A stretch of 48,899 bases of DNA from Gammaproteobacteria bacterium (lineage in GTDB: Bacteria > Pseudomonadota > Gammaproteobacteria > JAURND01). The notes below the pieces were generated by a model. The model was given only the letters and a program-made list of their open reading frames with translations. It ran no database searches and had not been told where the DNA came from. Of this stretch, positions 1-9,758 are shown one piece after another (the first letter of the stretch is position 1; each line of letters begins with the position of its first letter). The stretch spans positions 1 through 48,899 of the forward strand of contig JAQSWO010000007.1 in assembly GCA_029266595.1 (NCBI GenBank). The letters run 5' to 3'. The translations under genes were made by a program, and so were the position numbers.

Positions 1-1
1 A

Positions 2-1297
2 ATGGGTGAATTTAGCTCTCTTGAAGAATTATCCCTCCTCCCACAATGGTATGTGATGCAAGTTATGCCAGGCGACACGCTTTCCGGCATTTTGCAGCGC
101 TATGGTGTAGGCCAAAGCCAAATTTTGGCTGTTTCTAAGCTTGCTGATGCTAAGCCGCTAAGCAATCTAAAGCCAGGGCAAGAAATGCATTTGCTGGTTG
201 ATGCAGATGATCTAGGCGCATTGCTTTATTCTATAGATGCCAAAAATACCCTTGCTGTGAAGCAAACGGCAGTAGGTTTTGAAGCAACACGAAATAAACA
301 ACCTATTGCAGAATTTGTGCTAAATAATACGGAAAGCTTACAAAGTGAGCTAACACCTATCATGGTTGCGGTTAAAGAAGTGCCTGTGGCTGAAAAAGTG
401 GCACCAATAAGAAAAGCAGCTGATGGCTCTCCTTTAGCAGATATATCCAACAAATCCTCCCTTGCCTATGTTTCTGCTGAAATCTCACATTCTCTTTATA
501 TGGATGCCCGAAAAGCAGGGTTATCCGTTAAGCAGGCTAATCAATTAGGAAAGATATTTGCTACTAACGGGGTTTCCAAAAAGTTGAGGAAAGGTGATCG
601 TTTTGTAGTCCTTTATGAGAAGACAGCACCAGATGGCAGTCAGAAAAGAGGTGATATTCTCCTTGCTCAGGTGTCACATAAAGGCCAAACATACCAGTCC
701 ATTCGCTTTGTTGACCCTAAAAGTGGCAAGACTGCGTATTATGATGCTAAAGGCATGAATCCGGAACCTTCACTTTCACGAACGCCTATTAGAAATGCTC
801 GCCTTAACTCAACATTTTCTCATAACCGCCTCCATCCAATCCTGCACATCCGACGCCCACATCTAGGTGTTGATTACGGAGCGCCCACCGGAACACCCAT
901 TACGGCAGCAGGCGATGGTGTTATTGCATATCAAGGTTATAAAGGTGGCTATGGTAATACCGTAGTGGTCAAGCATGAAAATAGATATTCCACATTGTAT
1001 GGGCATATGTCGCGTTATGCTAAAAACATAAAAACTGGTAGTGCTGTTAAAGCGGGGCAGGTGATCGGTTACGTTGGTAGCACTGGCTTGGCGTCTGGTC
1101 CTCACCTCCACTATGAAATTCATGTAGATAATGTCCCCAAGAACCCGCTTACCGTTGCATTGCCTGGTACATCTATCCCCGCAGCGCATAAGCGTATATT
1201 CTTAGCACAAGTAAAAACTTTGCTTGCACAGCTGAATCTGAACCAGGCGACACAGCTTGCTAAAAGGAAAGATGCGGTTAAGCCGGCTGCTTCTTAA
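2..1297 (+). CDS. LysM-like / M23 family metallopeptidase (murein endopeptidase), probably 5'-truncated by the window edge
   Basis: LysM-like N-terminus (MPGDTLSGILQRYGV...); M23 motifs HLGVDYGAPTGTPITAAGDG, GYGNTVVVKHENRYSTLYGH and GPHLHYEI. Confidence 0.9.
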   Translation: MGEFSSLEELSLLPQWYVMQVMPGDTLSGILQRYGVGQSQILAVSKLADAKPLSNLKPGQEMHLLVDADDLGALLYSIDAKNTLAVKQTAVGFEATRNKQPIAEFVLNNTESLQSELTPIMVAVKEVPVAEKVAPIRKAADGSPLADISNKSSLAYVSAEISHSLYMDARKAGLSVKQANQLGKIFATNGVSKKLRKGDRFVVLYEKTAPDGSQKRGDILLAQVSHKGQTYQSIRFVDPKSGKTAYYDAKGMNPEPSLSRTPIRNARLNSTFSHNRLHPILHIRRPHLGVDYGAPTGTPITAAGDGVIAYQGYKGGYGNTVVVKHENRYSTLYGHMSRYAKNIKTGSAVKAGQVIGYVGSTGLASGPHLHYEIHVDNVPKNPLTVALPGTSIPAAHKRIFLAQVKTLLAQLNLNQATQLAKRKDAVKPAAS

Positions 1298-1440
1298 CGT
1301 CCCTAGTTATGTCATCCTTCGTTGTGTTTGCGTGATGGTTGCTCACATTCCGGCATAGATCGGAAAATTACCTAATAAAAATAATATGGAGAATGGATGC
1401 TTAATAATCTTTTAACAATTTAATGAAGGAGAAACCTACT

Positions 1441-2934
1441 ATGTTGAACACTCTTCCAACTTCCACAAGAATATTAGCTATTTTTTGTGGGACTGAAATG
1501 TGGGAGCGATATGGTTTTTATGTCGTTCAAGCGCTGTTAGCACTATACCTCTCGTTTCACCTTCGGCTGAGTGATGCTGAAACTTATGCCTTAGTAGGCT
1601 CATTTACGGCGCTTACTTATATTTCGCCCATTATTGGCGGTTGGATTGCTGATAAATTTTTGGGGCAAAAAAGAGCAGTTATGACAGGTGCTATTGTACT
1701 TTCCTCAAGTTATGTCGTCGTTTCTTTTGCAACATCTATCAATATCTTACTATTGTCATTAGCCTTGATTGCTGTTGGTACTGGACTCTTAAAGCCAAAT
1801 ATTTCGGCAATGTTGGGTAGACAGTATGAATATGGTGATCCAAAGCGTAATAGTGGATTCACTATTTTTTACTTGGGCATTACGGTAGGTATTATTCTAG
1901 GTACCGTGTTACCCATTAAATTGCAGAATATATTTGGTTGGAAAGTCTGCTTTTTAAGTGCAGCTTTAGGCGCGGCATTTGCGTTTCTTGTTTTCTTTTA
2001 TGGGATACGCAAATTAGACATCAAAGAATATGCTCATTTCACACAACGAATGCTTACAAACTGGTGTATTGCGATAGGCGTGCTTATTTTGTCTTTTTTT
2101 CTGTTTTATGGAGTATTGTTATATCCTTATGTGGCTGATACGTTTTTCTTAGTGGTTGTGCTGATAGCTACAGGCATTGTTTTGCGTATTGCGCAAAAAG
2201 AGCAAGGTTGCCAACGCTATAAAACATTATCTTTATTGCTCCTATTTGTTATTTCAGTTTTCTTTTGGGCATTTTACTTCGAAATGTTCATCGTGTTAAC
2301 CTTGTTTATTACACGTGTGGTTGAACCTGTAGTCTTAGGTATTGCTTTTCCTGCTCCTTATTATGTTGCTGTACAAAGCTTAGGTATGATTTTTTTTGGT
2401 CTCATATTGTCTAAACTTTGGGCGAAAATGAAGCATAAGAATGTAGCGCATGTAACAGGTGTTAAGTTTACATTCTCAATAATATGTATGTTGATTGCTT
2501 ATAGTATTATTTTGTTATTAGTTTCCTCTAATCAATCAGCCGCTCTCCTTTCTCCCTGGCCCATATTAGGTGCCTATCTCATGATTTCCTTGGCAGAACT
2601 ACTGCTCTCTCCCATAGGGTTATCAGCAGTGACGCAGCTAGCGAGTCAAAAAGTAGTGAGTACCATGATGGGGATATTTTTTGTTTCCTTAGGCATTGGC
2701 GGATTTCTAGCCGGAAGGTTGGCGGAATTTGCTGTAATTAAAGATACAGCAGATTCGATAGTTCTAATGAAAATGCAGTATCTGTCTGGATTTCAAAACT
2801 TAGTGATAATTTTAGTCGGAGTACTTTTCGTTACCTGCATTTTTGCTTTTACAATTACACGTCTAACTAAACGCGTGATGTGGGAACAGCCTGTAGCGGA
2901 TACGAAAGCGCCCAAAATGTGCCATCAAGAGTAG
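1441..2934 (+). CDS. POT/PTR family proton-dependent oligopeptide transporter (MFS)
   Basis: POT signature GTEMWERYGFYVVQALLALYL; multi-TM; AAGGAG RBS upstream of the ATG at 1441 (the ORF-track start at 1423 would place the RBS inside the CDS). Confidence 0.85.
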   Translation: MLNTLPTSTRILAIFCGTEMWERYGFYVVQALLALYLSFHLRLSDAETYALVGSFTALTYISPIIGGWIADKFLGQKRAVMTGAIVLSSSYVVVSFATSINILLLSLALIAVGTGLLKPNISAMLGRQYEYGDPKRNSGFTIFYLGITVGIILGTVLPIKLQNIFGWKVCFLSAALGAAFAFLVFFYGIRKLDIKEYAHFTQRMLTNWCIAIGVLILSFFLFYGVLLYPYVADTFFLVVVLIATGIVLRIAQKEQGCQRYKTLSLLLLFVISVFFWAFYFEMFIVLTLFITRVVEPVVLGIAFPAPYYVAVQSLGMIFFGLILSKLWAKMKHKNVAHVTGVKFTFSIICMLIAYSIILLLVSSNQSAALLSPWPILGAYLMISLAELLLSPIGLSAVTQLASQKVVSTMMGIFFVSLGIGGFLAGRLAEFAVIKDTADSIVLMKMQYLSGFQNLVIILVGVLFVTCIFAFTITRLTKRVMWEQPVADTKAPKMCHQE

Positions 2935-3008
2935 TTGCAGAGAAAGTATCAGAGTGCCTTCGTTTCGGAGGCACAAGCTTAAGCTCAAACGATAAGGAAA
3001 TCGTAGCG

Positions 3009-3677
3009 ATGGATATATTAGCCAAACTTAAGAGCGATCCTGCCCGTAAGGCTCTGATAAAGCATAACTTTCTTGAGCAAATGCGGAATGAGCCACTTGG
3101 AAAGGAGGAGCTGAGCGTTATTTTAGGACAGTGGTATCACCCTTTGAATTATTTCCCAAATTTTCTTGGTAGATTAATTTCTCTATGCCCTTTGCTGGAA
3201 ATGAAGACGACGCTTTCTAAAATTTTGTGGCAGGAGCTGGGTGAGGGTAAAAAAGAACGTGCTCACGAAGAAATCTTTATAAAGACGATGTGCGATGTTG
3301 GTTTTACGCCTCAACAGTTTTTAGAGAGTAGACCTCTCGAAAAAACGATTGAGTTACTTAATAGCTTTTATCATGCATCCGATCATCACTATTTACAGGG
3401 GTTAGGTTATATTTTTGGTACAGAAGCTGCAGATTTGGCTATGGTTTCTTCTATTGGAAAAGCTGTCGCCCGATATGCAAATATAGATAAACTTCCTTGG
3501 GTTGATATACATATCACACAAGAGCCTGACCACCAAAATTCTGTGGATTTTGCATTAACCTCCGCCTTAACAGAATATGAGAAAGAAATTGTTCTAAAAA
3601 GTGCGAGACAGGCTTGGGAACATTGGATAAATTTTTTTAGTGGAATAGAACAAGAAATATACCAAACTACTGGATGA
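3009..3677 (+). CDS. heme-oxygenase-fold, putative diiron oxidase/oxygenase (TenA/CADD/PvfA-MgoB-like)
   Basis: All-helical protein with candidate metal ligands in ELGEGKKERAHEE, GTEAADLA and DIHITQEPDHQ; start chosen at MDILAKL. Confidence 0.7.
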   Translation: MDILAKLKSDPARKALIKHNFLEQMRNEPLGKEELSVILGQWYHPLNYFPNFLGRLISLCPLLEMKTTLSKILWQELGEGKKERAHEEIFIKTMCDVGFTPQQFLESRPLEKTIELLNSFYHASDHHYLQGLGYIFGTEAADLAMVSSIGKAVARYANIDKLPWVDIHITQEPDHQNSVDFALTSALTEYEKEIVLKSARQAWEHWINFFSGIEQEIYQTTG

Positions 3678-3683
3678 TAACCG

Positions 3684-3915
3684 GTAAGAGATGAGCCCTT
3701 ATGTTGAAACGGCCATATTTTGCCAATCTTGGAGCGGAAATCTGTTTGGAACAGATTTGGGCGTAAAGCGCCCGAGGGTGAGATAGGACGGCATTTCATT
3801 CAAAAATGCTTTCAAAGTGCTCATATACTATATGTGTGCCGCGCTTTCTCCTGGATTGCCACGTCGCTATGCTCCTCGCAAAGGCCGTCGGATTATGATC
3901 ATTTATACCAAATTT
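3684..3915 (-). repeat. Full-length copy of a ~230-bp dispersed repeat (inverted orientation)
   Basis: Reverse complement reads TTTGGTATAAATG...GCGAGGAGCATAGCGACGTGGCAATCCAGGAGAAAGCG...CAAATCTGTTCCAAACAGATTTCCGCTCC...AAGGGCTCATCTCTTAC and matches 29594-30050 over its length, with an insertion in the latter. Confidence 0.8.
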
Positions 3916-3984
3916 AATGGGGGTGTAGTCTAGTACGATAACCGCTTGCTTTTGAAGATGCTGGATAATCAAGGATGATTAAAA

Positions 3985-4809
3985 ATGCCTTCTTATTCTT
4001 TAGGTTCTATAACGCTCGATTTAGTCAGAATCCAAAATGAACTCTCAGATGCTGCTCCTTTACCGTTTTCAGATACGTATAAGGAATTTATTTGTGGGCG
4101 CTGGAGGAGCTGTGCTCTTTGGAATTCATCAGGTTTGACACAAGATGTTAAAATAACGGAGTATCATGGTAAACCTCAGCAAACAGTGCTCGGATATAAA
4201 CTTCCCTATATTTCTCAATTAGTCAAAGAAAATTTCAATCTGGAATTCTTGCGGTTTGCTCGTTTAGTTGTTCTAGATCCCTCCAGCATTGTTCTCCCGC
4301 ATCGCGATTATTTAGAATTAGAAAACACGCTAACCAGAATTCACATCCCGCTCATCACAGACCGCCATTGCTTTAATTCCGAAGAAAATCTTGTTTTTCA
4401 CTTAAGTGAAGGCGAGGTATGGTACTTAGATGCTTCTCTGATCCACAGCGCTGCATCTTTTTCTGAAAACATTCGATTACATCTGATTCTAGATTTTTAT
4501 GGAAATCAACCATTGACTAATCTTTTTCACCAATTTGAAAAAAAGGACCGTCGATTGGCAGGTATCTATAGGCCACCATTATCAAAGCAAGTTCAACAAG
4601 CCATGCTATCTTTATCCGCGATCATTACTGAATATAATTTTTATGACATTCTGGCAATTTTAGCCAAGCAGCATTTTTTTGGAGATTTTTCATTAAATGA
4701 TTTTTATAAGTATCTCAATATTATTGCAGTAGAAAGCAAAGATGAAAAAGTGATTGAGAAGGCGAATTGGTTAGAAAAGTATTGTTTGGCAGAGCGACAA
4801 TTAGTGTAA
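3985..4809 (+). CDS. aspartyl/asparaginyl beta-hydroxylase-like Fe(II)/2-oxoglutarate oxygenase
   Basis: Motif series LPHRDYLE...RIHIPLITD...FHLSEGEVWYLDASLIHSAASFSENIRLHLILDF. Confidence 0.75.
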   Translation: MPSYSLGSITLDLVRIQNELSDAAPLPFSDTYKEFICGRWRSCALWNSSGLTQDVKITEYHGKPQQTVLGYKLPYISQLVKENFNLEFLRFARLVVLDPSSIVLPHRDYLELENTLTRIHIPLITDRHCFNSEENLVFHLSEGEVWYLDASLIHSAASFSENIRLHLILDFYGNQPLTNLFHQFEKKDRRLAGIYRPPLSKQVQQAMLSLSAIITEYNFYDILAILAKQHFFGDFSLNDFYKYLNIIAVESKDEKVIEKANWLEKYCLAERQLV

Positions 4810-4835
4810 CAACACAAGGACGTGTGAGGGCAAAA

Positions 4836-5768
4836 ATGGGATTAGATACACCTTATAAAAGTCATCAAGCTATTTGGGAGACGCATTCCTCAGTGCGTAA
4901 AAAACCCCGCGCAATAGTTTTTGAAGAGGATTGTTATTATCCCATTCAAAAGCAACCACTCTGCATTCATCCTTTTATGCAAAAATTGGGTGATCAGGCC
5001 GTAAATTATGTATTAATTCAATCGGCCTATAGATTTATGTTTAATATTGCACGGATTGAAACAGATATCATCAATGTTGCTGCAACTAAGATTGCAAACA
5101 ATGCACTCCATGTTAAATTTCCAGACGAAATGTGCTTGGATGCCTATACCATTATTGTTGACGAAGCCTATCATGCTTATGTTGCCTTTGATTTCATTCT
5201 GCAGATGAAAACAGTGACAGGTATTATGCCATTAGTTGACGAAAATGAAAAAAGTGCATTATGTTGCGCAATAAATCACATTGCTCCAACACTTGAAGGT
5301 AAGTTAAAAGAATCATTTGAGTTAATTGCTGTGTGTATGGCAGAAAATTCTATTACGCATGAATTGGCTGCATTAATGAAAATGGAAAATATTAACAAGG
5401 CATTTGAAGCAGTCACATCAGATCATTTGCGTGATGAAGGTAGACACTCCAGTTATTTTGCAAAAATTTTAAAATATTATTGGGCCCAACTCGATGATGC
5501 AATCAAAGATAAGTTGGTTTTTATATTGCCAATTTTTCTTGAAAAATATATCGCTTCTGATGATGAGGAGAAATTTTCTAATAAAATACTGCAATCGCTT
5601 TTTCTGAGCGATGCTGATATAAACCAAATATTAATGGACACCTACTTCCCCTATGGTGAAGGAAATTTATTTCAGGTAAGTCCAGTTGCAAAAAATGTAC
5701 TAGCGCTGTTTGAAAAATGCCACCTATTAGACCATCCTGGAATGCGGGAAGTATTTTCTAGGAGTTAA
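4836..5768 (+). CDS. AurF-like diiron N-oxygenase (p-aminobenzoate N-oxygenase family)
   Basis: AurF-type ligand set visible: E in RIETD, ExxH in DEAYH, E in AENSITHE, HxxxExxH in HLRDEGRH; start chosen at MGLDTPYK. Confidence 0.8.
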   Translation: MGLDTPYKSHQAIWETHSSVRKKPRAIVFEEDCYYPIQKQPLCIHPFMQKLGDQAVNYVLIQSAYRFMFNIARIETDIINVAATKIANNALHVKFPDEMCLDAYTIIVDEAYHAYVAFDFILQMKTVTGIMPLVDENEKSALCCAINHIAPTLEGKLKESFELIAVCMAENSITHELAALMKMENINKAFEAVTSDHLRDEGRHSSYFAKILKYYWAQLDDAIKDKLVFILPIFLEKYIASDDEEKFSNKILQSLFLSDADINQILMDTYFPYGEGNLFQVSPVAKNVLALFEKCHLLDHPGMREVFSRS

Positions 5769-5786
5769 TTGTAACGGAGAGATCAT

Positions 5787-8700
5787 GTGAGTATGACAAG
5801 GAATGTTTGCAGCCTTTTTGACCAGCAGGTTATTCAGCAACCTGAGAAGATAGCAATTTATTATTCAGGTATAACGCTCACTTACCAAGCGCTGGATGAA
5901 CAATCTAACTATTTGTCTAATCATCTATTGTCTCATGCCAAACAATATGATGGTAAATCAGGCCTTTCTAATGATCCTGTCATCGTTTTTATGGAAAAAT
6001 CCCTTGAAAGTATCATTTCTATATTTGCAATTTTGAAGGCGGGCGCTTGCTATACTCCTATAGACATAGATTCCCCTTCAGAGCGCCTTAAGCAAATTAT
6101 TAATGAATCCAACGCATCATATATTTTAACGACTATATCTGCATGGGGGAAAATAGGCTCAGAAATTTCTATTTTATCTAAAGTTATATTTGTTGATGCG
6201 TTATTAAAAAATGCACTCCTTTCAGAATATACTTTCCATCCCAATGTAAAAATCTCACCAACAGATTTAGCTTATATAATGTTTACATCTGGCTCAACAG
6301 GTTCACCTAAAGGCGTCATGATTGAACATGGGAATTTATTAGCAAGCATATTGGCTCGTACTGAATCATATCCAGAAAAAAATCAAAATTGTTTATTATT
6401 TTCATCGTTGGGATTTGATACATCTATAACAGCAATATTTTGGCCACTTGTACAAGGCGGTACGCTTGTTATACCGGAGCAGTCCGATTCAAAAGATCCC
6501 AGGCAAATCGCTCATTTAATTCAAAAATATAAAGTCACGCATCTGCTAATTACACCTTCTTTCTATGATTTGCTTTTGGATCAAAATGCACAACATAGCT
6601 TGGATTCGCTACAAAGAGTGATTGTGGGAGGTGAGCAGACACATATTTTTCTCGTACATAAGCATAAAAAAAATCTGCCAGCAACCTTTTTGACCAATGA
6701 GTATGGGCCGACAGAAGCGAGCATCTGGAGTACAAGCATTGATTTGTTTGACCCCAAAATAATGAGGCTATGTGAAATCGTTACAGTTGGGCATTCAGCG
6801 CCGCACGCTAAAAATTATATTTTAAACAAAAATTTGCAGGAAGTAGGTGTAGGAGAAACCGGTGAAATATATATCGCTGGTGATGCTGTAGGACGTGGCT
6901 ATATTGGCGCATCTGACAAAGAATGCAGTAATTTTATGCAAGATCTCATAGTGATAGACAAAACTGGTGAAAAAATAAAATTATCAAAAGTTTATAAAAC
7001 AGGAGACCTTGCTAAATATTTATCCTCAGGTGAAATTGTTTTTATTGGTCGACAGGATAACCAAGTTAAGTTGGGGGGACAAAGAGTCGAGCTCTCTGAG
7101 ATTGAAGCTGTACTACAGTCCTATAAAGCTGTTAAGCAATCTATTGTTCGAGTGAAAAAGGGAGAGAACTATGACTATCGACTTATAGCTTATATCACTG
7201 TGGCAAAACCGGAGACCTTTGATATTTATGTATTGCGTAATTTTATCTCAAAAAAATTGCCTTCCTATATGCAGCCCAATGAAATCATTCCGCTTGAAAA
7301 TTTTCCTTTAAACCAAAATGGGAAAATAAATCACCTTGAGCTGTTAAAATTAAATGAAATCGCTTATGAAAACCATATTTTAAGCAAAACATCCAGTAAT
7401 TCTTATTTAGAAGGGCAAAATAGATTGGTTCAGTGTGAATACGGTCAAGATCAGCCTGAAATAGCGGTAGACAGGGAAGTTATAAATAAGATTGAAAAAA
7501 TTTGTGAGATTTATAGAAATATTTTAAAGAAAGAAGTGGTAATGCAGCACGATAATTTCTTTCAACTAGGTGGACATTCTTTGTTGGTTGTTAAGACAAT
7601 TTTAGAAATTAATCAAGCTTTTCATTCAAATATAACTATTAGGCAGTTTTACTCCAATCCAACGCCATCTGGGATTGTCCAGTGTACGATTGAAACAGGG
7701 CTCAATCTTCCTTTTTACCCGTTATCTTATGCCCAAGAAAGAATGTGGTTTTTACACAAATATAATAATGCTGATGATAAACACTATAACGTGGCATTTT
7801 GGATAGAGTTTTTTGGTGAACTAAATGTAGAGGCCTTAGAAAAATCATTAGGCAGAATCATTGAAAGGCATGAGGTTTATAGAACTGTATTTGTAGAAAA
7901 TGATGAAGGCGTATTTCAACAAATATTACCCTATAAAGAATTTGTATTATCGCGGGTGCAATTACGAAATGTAAGCGCTATAAGCCACTTTATATCGGAA
8001 GACACGTCAAAAAGTTTCAATTTATCATCAGGCCAATTAATAAGGTTGAGGTTGATTACCTTAAATTCCCAATATCACATTTTGTTAGTTAATCAACATC
8101 ATATTGTCCATGATGGGTGGTCGATCAGCTTGTTTAAAAATGAGCTTTGCTCTCTTTACCAGTATTATGCAATAGGCAAGGAGCTTGATTTGCCTAATCT
8201 GCCTAATCAATATAAAGATTTTGCACAGTCCCAGCGTCAAGCACTTTTATCGGGCAGTTATGATTCGCAATTGGATTATTGGATATCAAAACTGAAGAAT
8301 GTATCACAATTGAACCTACCAACAGATTACACCAGACCTTTAATTCAAACTTATAATGGCCAGCATTATAAATTTTTGGTTTCGGCTGATTTGTTACAAA
8401 GCATTAGAGCTTTTGCTTCAAGGCTTAACTTAACAGTTTATATGGTATTGCTAACTTCCTTTTTTATACTACTGAGCCGATACAGTAATCAGAAGGATAT
8501 AGTGACTGGTACGGCTATTGCCAATCGAGATGACGAAAAAATCCAAAACCTTATAGGACTATTTATCAATACGGTTGCTGTGCGACTTCAGATAGAAGAA
8601 AACACAAATATAAGGGAGTTGCTATTACTGGTGAGAGATGCTGTGTTCGAGGGGTTGATCAATAAAGATGTTCCATTTGAGCATATTATTAATCAATTAA

Positions 8701-9758
8701 ATTTAGTGAGAACAATAGATAAGCAACCTGTTTTTCAAACGATGTTTATATATGACCGTGCTGAAGGGGACCTGTCAACGTTAAATTTACCCGGAGTACG
8801 GACAGCAGTTCATCCAGCACACAATAATACCTCAAAGTACGACCTCTCTTTTAATTTTCAAGAATCAACAAATAATTTGGATGCATTTATTGAGTACAAT
8901 ACTGATATCTATTCCAACCAAAGCATCGCGAATATGGCAGGGCATTTTCTCAATCTTCTTAACCATATTACTGATGATATTGAAAAAAATATTTATGCGT
9001 TAAATTTTATCACTGCTGAAGAACAATATTTAATACTGAATCAATGGAATGCCCAGCCGACTTTTTTCAATGATGGATGCTTGATCCACCAGTTGTTTGA
9101 AAAACATGCCCGAATATCGCCTCAAAATCCTGCTATTTTTTGTGGTGAGCACTTTTTGACATATGAAGAACTCAATGAACAAGCAAATCAGTTGGCTCAT
9201 TATTTGTATAAGAAAGGTGTACAGCCAGAAGAAGCAATTGCCGTTGCCATTCAGCGTTCTTTCGATCTGGCCATAGTATTAATGGCAATATTTAAAGTTG
9301 GTGCTGCTTATGTACCACTTGATCCAAATTATCCCAAAGCCAGACTACAGTACATGCTAGAAAATTCAGAAGCTAAGATCTTAATCACAGAAGCAGAAAT
9401 TTATGCCGATTTAAATCTACAAACTTCTGGGGAAGTTATCTTTATCGAAAATATAAAAAACATATTAAATGAGGAGCCCAGAGAAAATTTAAATATTGCC
9501 TTACGTGAAAATAATCTTGCGTTAATCCACTATACATCAGGATCTACAGGCGATCCTAAGGGCGTGATGTTGGAACAGGGAGATCTTTGTTATTGTTTTA
9601 AATGGTTACAAAAAACTTTCCCGCTTCGATCAGAAGATAGGATGCTGCAGCATACTTTGTATAGCTTTGATGTATTTATTTGTGAATTATTCTGGCCGCT
9701 CATTTTTGGTGCTTCGTCGGTGTTGGTGGAGCCTCATCATGAGAAAGACACGTGGTAG
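5787..9758 (+). CDS. Nonribosomal peptide synthetase, A1-PCP1-C-A2(N-terminal part); ORF breaks inside A2
   Basis: FTSGSTGSPKG (A3), NEYGPTEAS (A5), FFQLGGHSLLV (PCP), NQHHIVHDGWS (C), YTSGSTGDPKG (A3 of A2); stops after GASSVLVEPHHEKDTW. Confidence 0.9.
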   Translation: MSMTRNVCSLFDQQVIQQPEKIAIYYSGITLTYQALDEQSNYLSNHLLSHAKQYDGKSGLSNDPVIVFMEKSLESIISIFAILKAGACYTPIDIDSPSERLKQIINESNASYILTTISAWGKIGSEISILSKVIFVDALLKNALLSEYTFHPNVKISPTDLAYIMFTSGSTGSPKGVMIEHGNLLASILARTESYPEKNQNCLLFSSLGFDTSITAIFWPLVQGGTLVIPEQSDSKDPRQIAHLIQKYKVTHLLITPSFYDLLLDQNAQHSLDSLQRVIVGGEQTHIFLVHKHKKNLPATFLTNEYGPTEASIWSTSIDLFDPKIMRLCEIVTVGHSAPHAKNYILNKNLQEVGVGETGEIYIAGDAVGRGYIGASDKECSNFMQDLIVIDKTGEKIKLSKVYKTGDLAKYLSSGEIVFIGRQDNQVKLGGQRVELSEIEAVLQSYKAVKQSIVRVKKGENYDYRLIAYITVAKPETFDIYVLRNFISKKLPSYMQPNEIIPLENFPLNQNGKINHLELLKLNEIAYENHILSKTSSNSYLEGQNRLVQCEYGQDQPEIAVDREVINKIEKICEIYRNILKKEVVMQHDNFFQLGGHSLLVVKTILEINQAFHSNITIRQFYSNPTPSGIVQCTIETGLNLPFYPLSYAQERMWFLHKYNNADDKHYNVAFWIEFFGELNVEALEKSLGRIIERHEVYRTVFVENDEGVFQQILPYKEFVLSRVQLRNVSAISHFISEDTSKSFNLSSGQLIRLRLITLNSQYHILLVNQHHIVHDGWSISLFKNELCSLYQYYAIGKELDLPNLPNQYKDFAQSQRQALLSGSYDSQLDYWISKLKNVSQLNLPTDYTRPLIQTYNGQHYKFLVSADLLQSIRAFASRLNLTVYMVLLTSFFILLSRYSNQKDIVTGTAIANRDDEKIQNLIGLFINTVAVRLQIEENTNIRELLLLVRDAVFEGLINKDVPFEHIINQLNLVRTIDKQPVFQTMFIYDRAEGDLSTLNLPGVRTAVHPAHNNTSKYDLSFNFQESTNNLDAFIEYNTDIYSNQSIANMAGHFLNLLNHITDDIEKNIYALNFITAEEQYLILNQWNAQPTFFNDGCLIHQLFEKHARISPQNPAIFCGEHFLTYEELNEQANQLAHYLYKKGVQPEEAIAVAIQRSFDLAIVLMAIFKVGAAYVPLDPNYPKARLQYMLENSEAKILITEAEIYADLNLQTSGEVIFIENIKNILNEEPRENLNIALRENNLALIHYTSGSTGDPKGVMLEQGDLCYCFKWLQKTFPLRSEDRMLQHTLYSFDVFICELFWPLIFGASSVLVEPHHEKDTW

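Noticed and set aside
226-453. Antisense ORFs across conserved genes (e.g. 226..453, 863..1189, 24970..25341, 28557..29000, 43160..43540)
   Set aside because: They lie opposite well-supported coding genes and show no recognisable domains or own RBS context
3720-3917. ORF 3720..3917 as a gene
   Set aside because: Lies entirely within a dispersed repeat copy; matches noncoding repeat sequence at 29594-30050
9667-9758. Treating the two NRPS ORFs as natural separate subunits with docking domains
   Set aside because: The break lies inside the A2 catalytic core between motifs A4 and A5 and conserved residues are missing; no docking helix is visible
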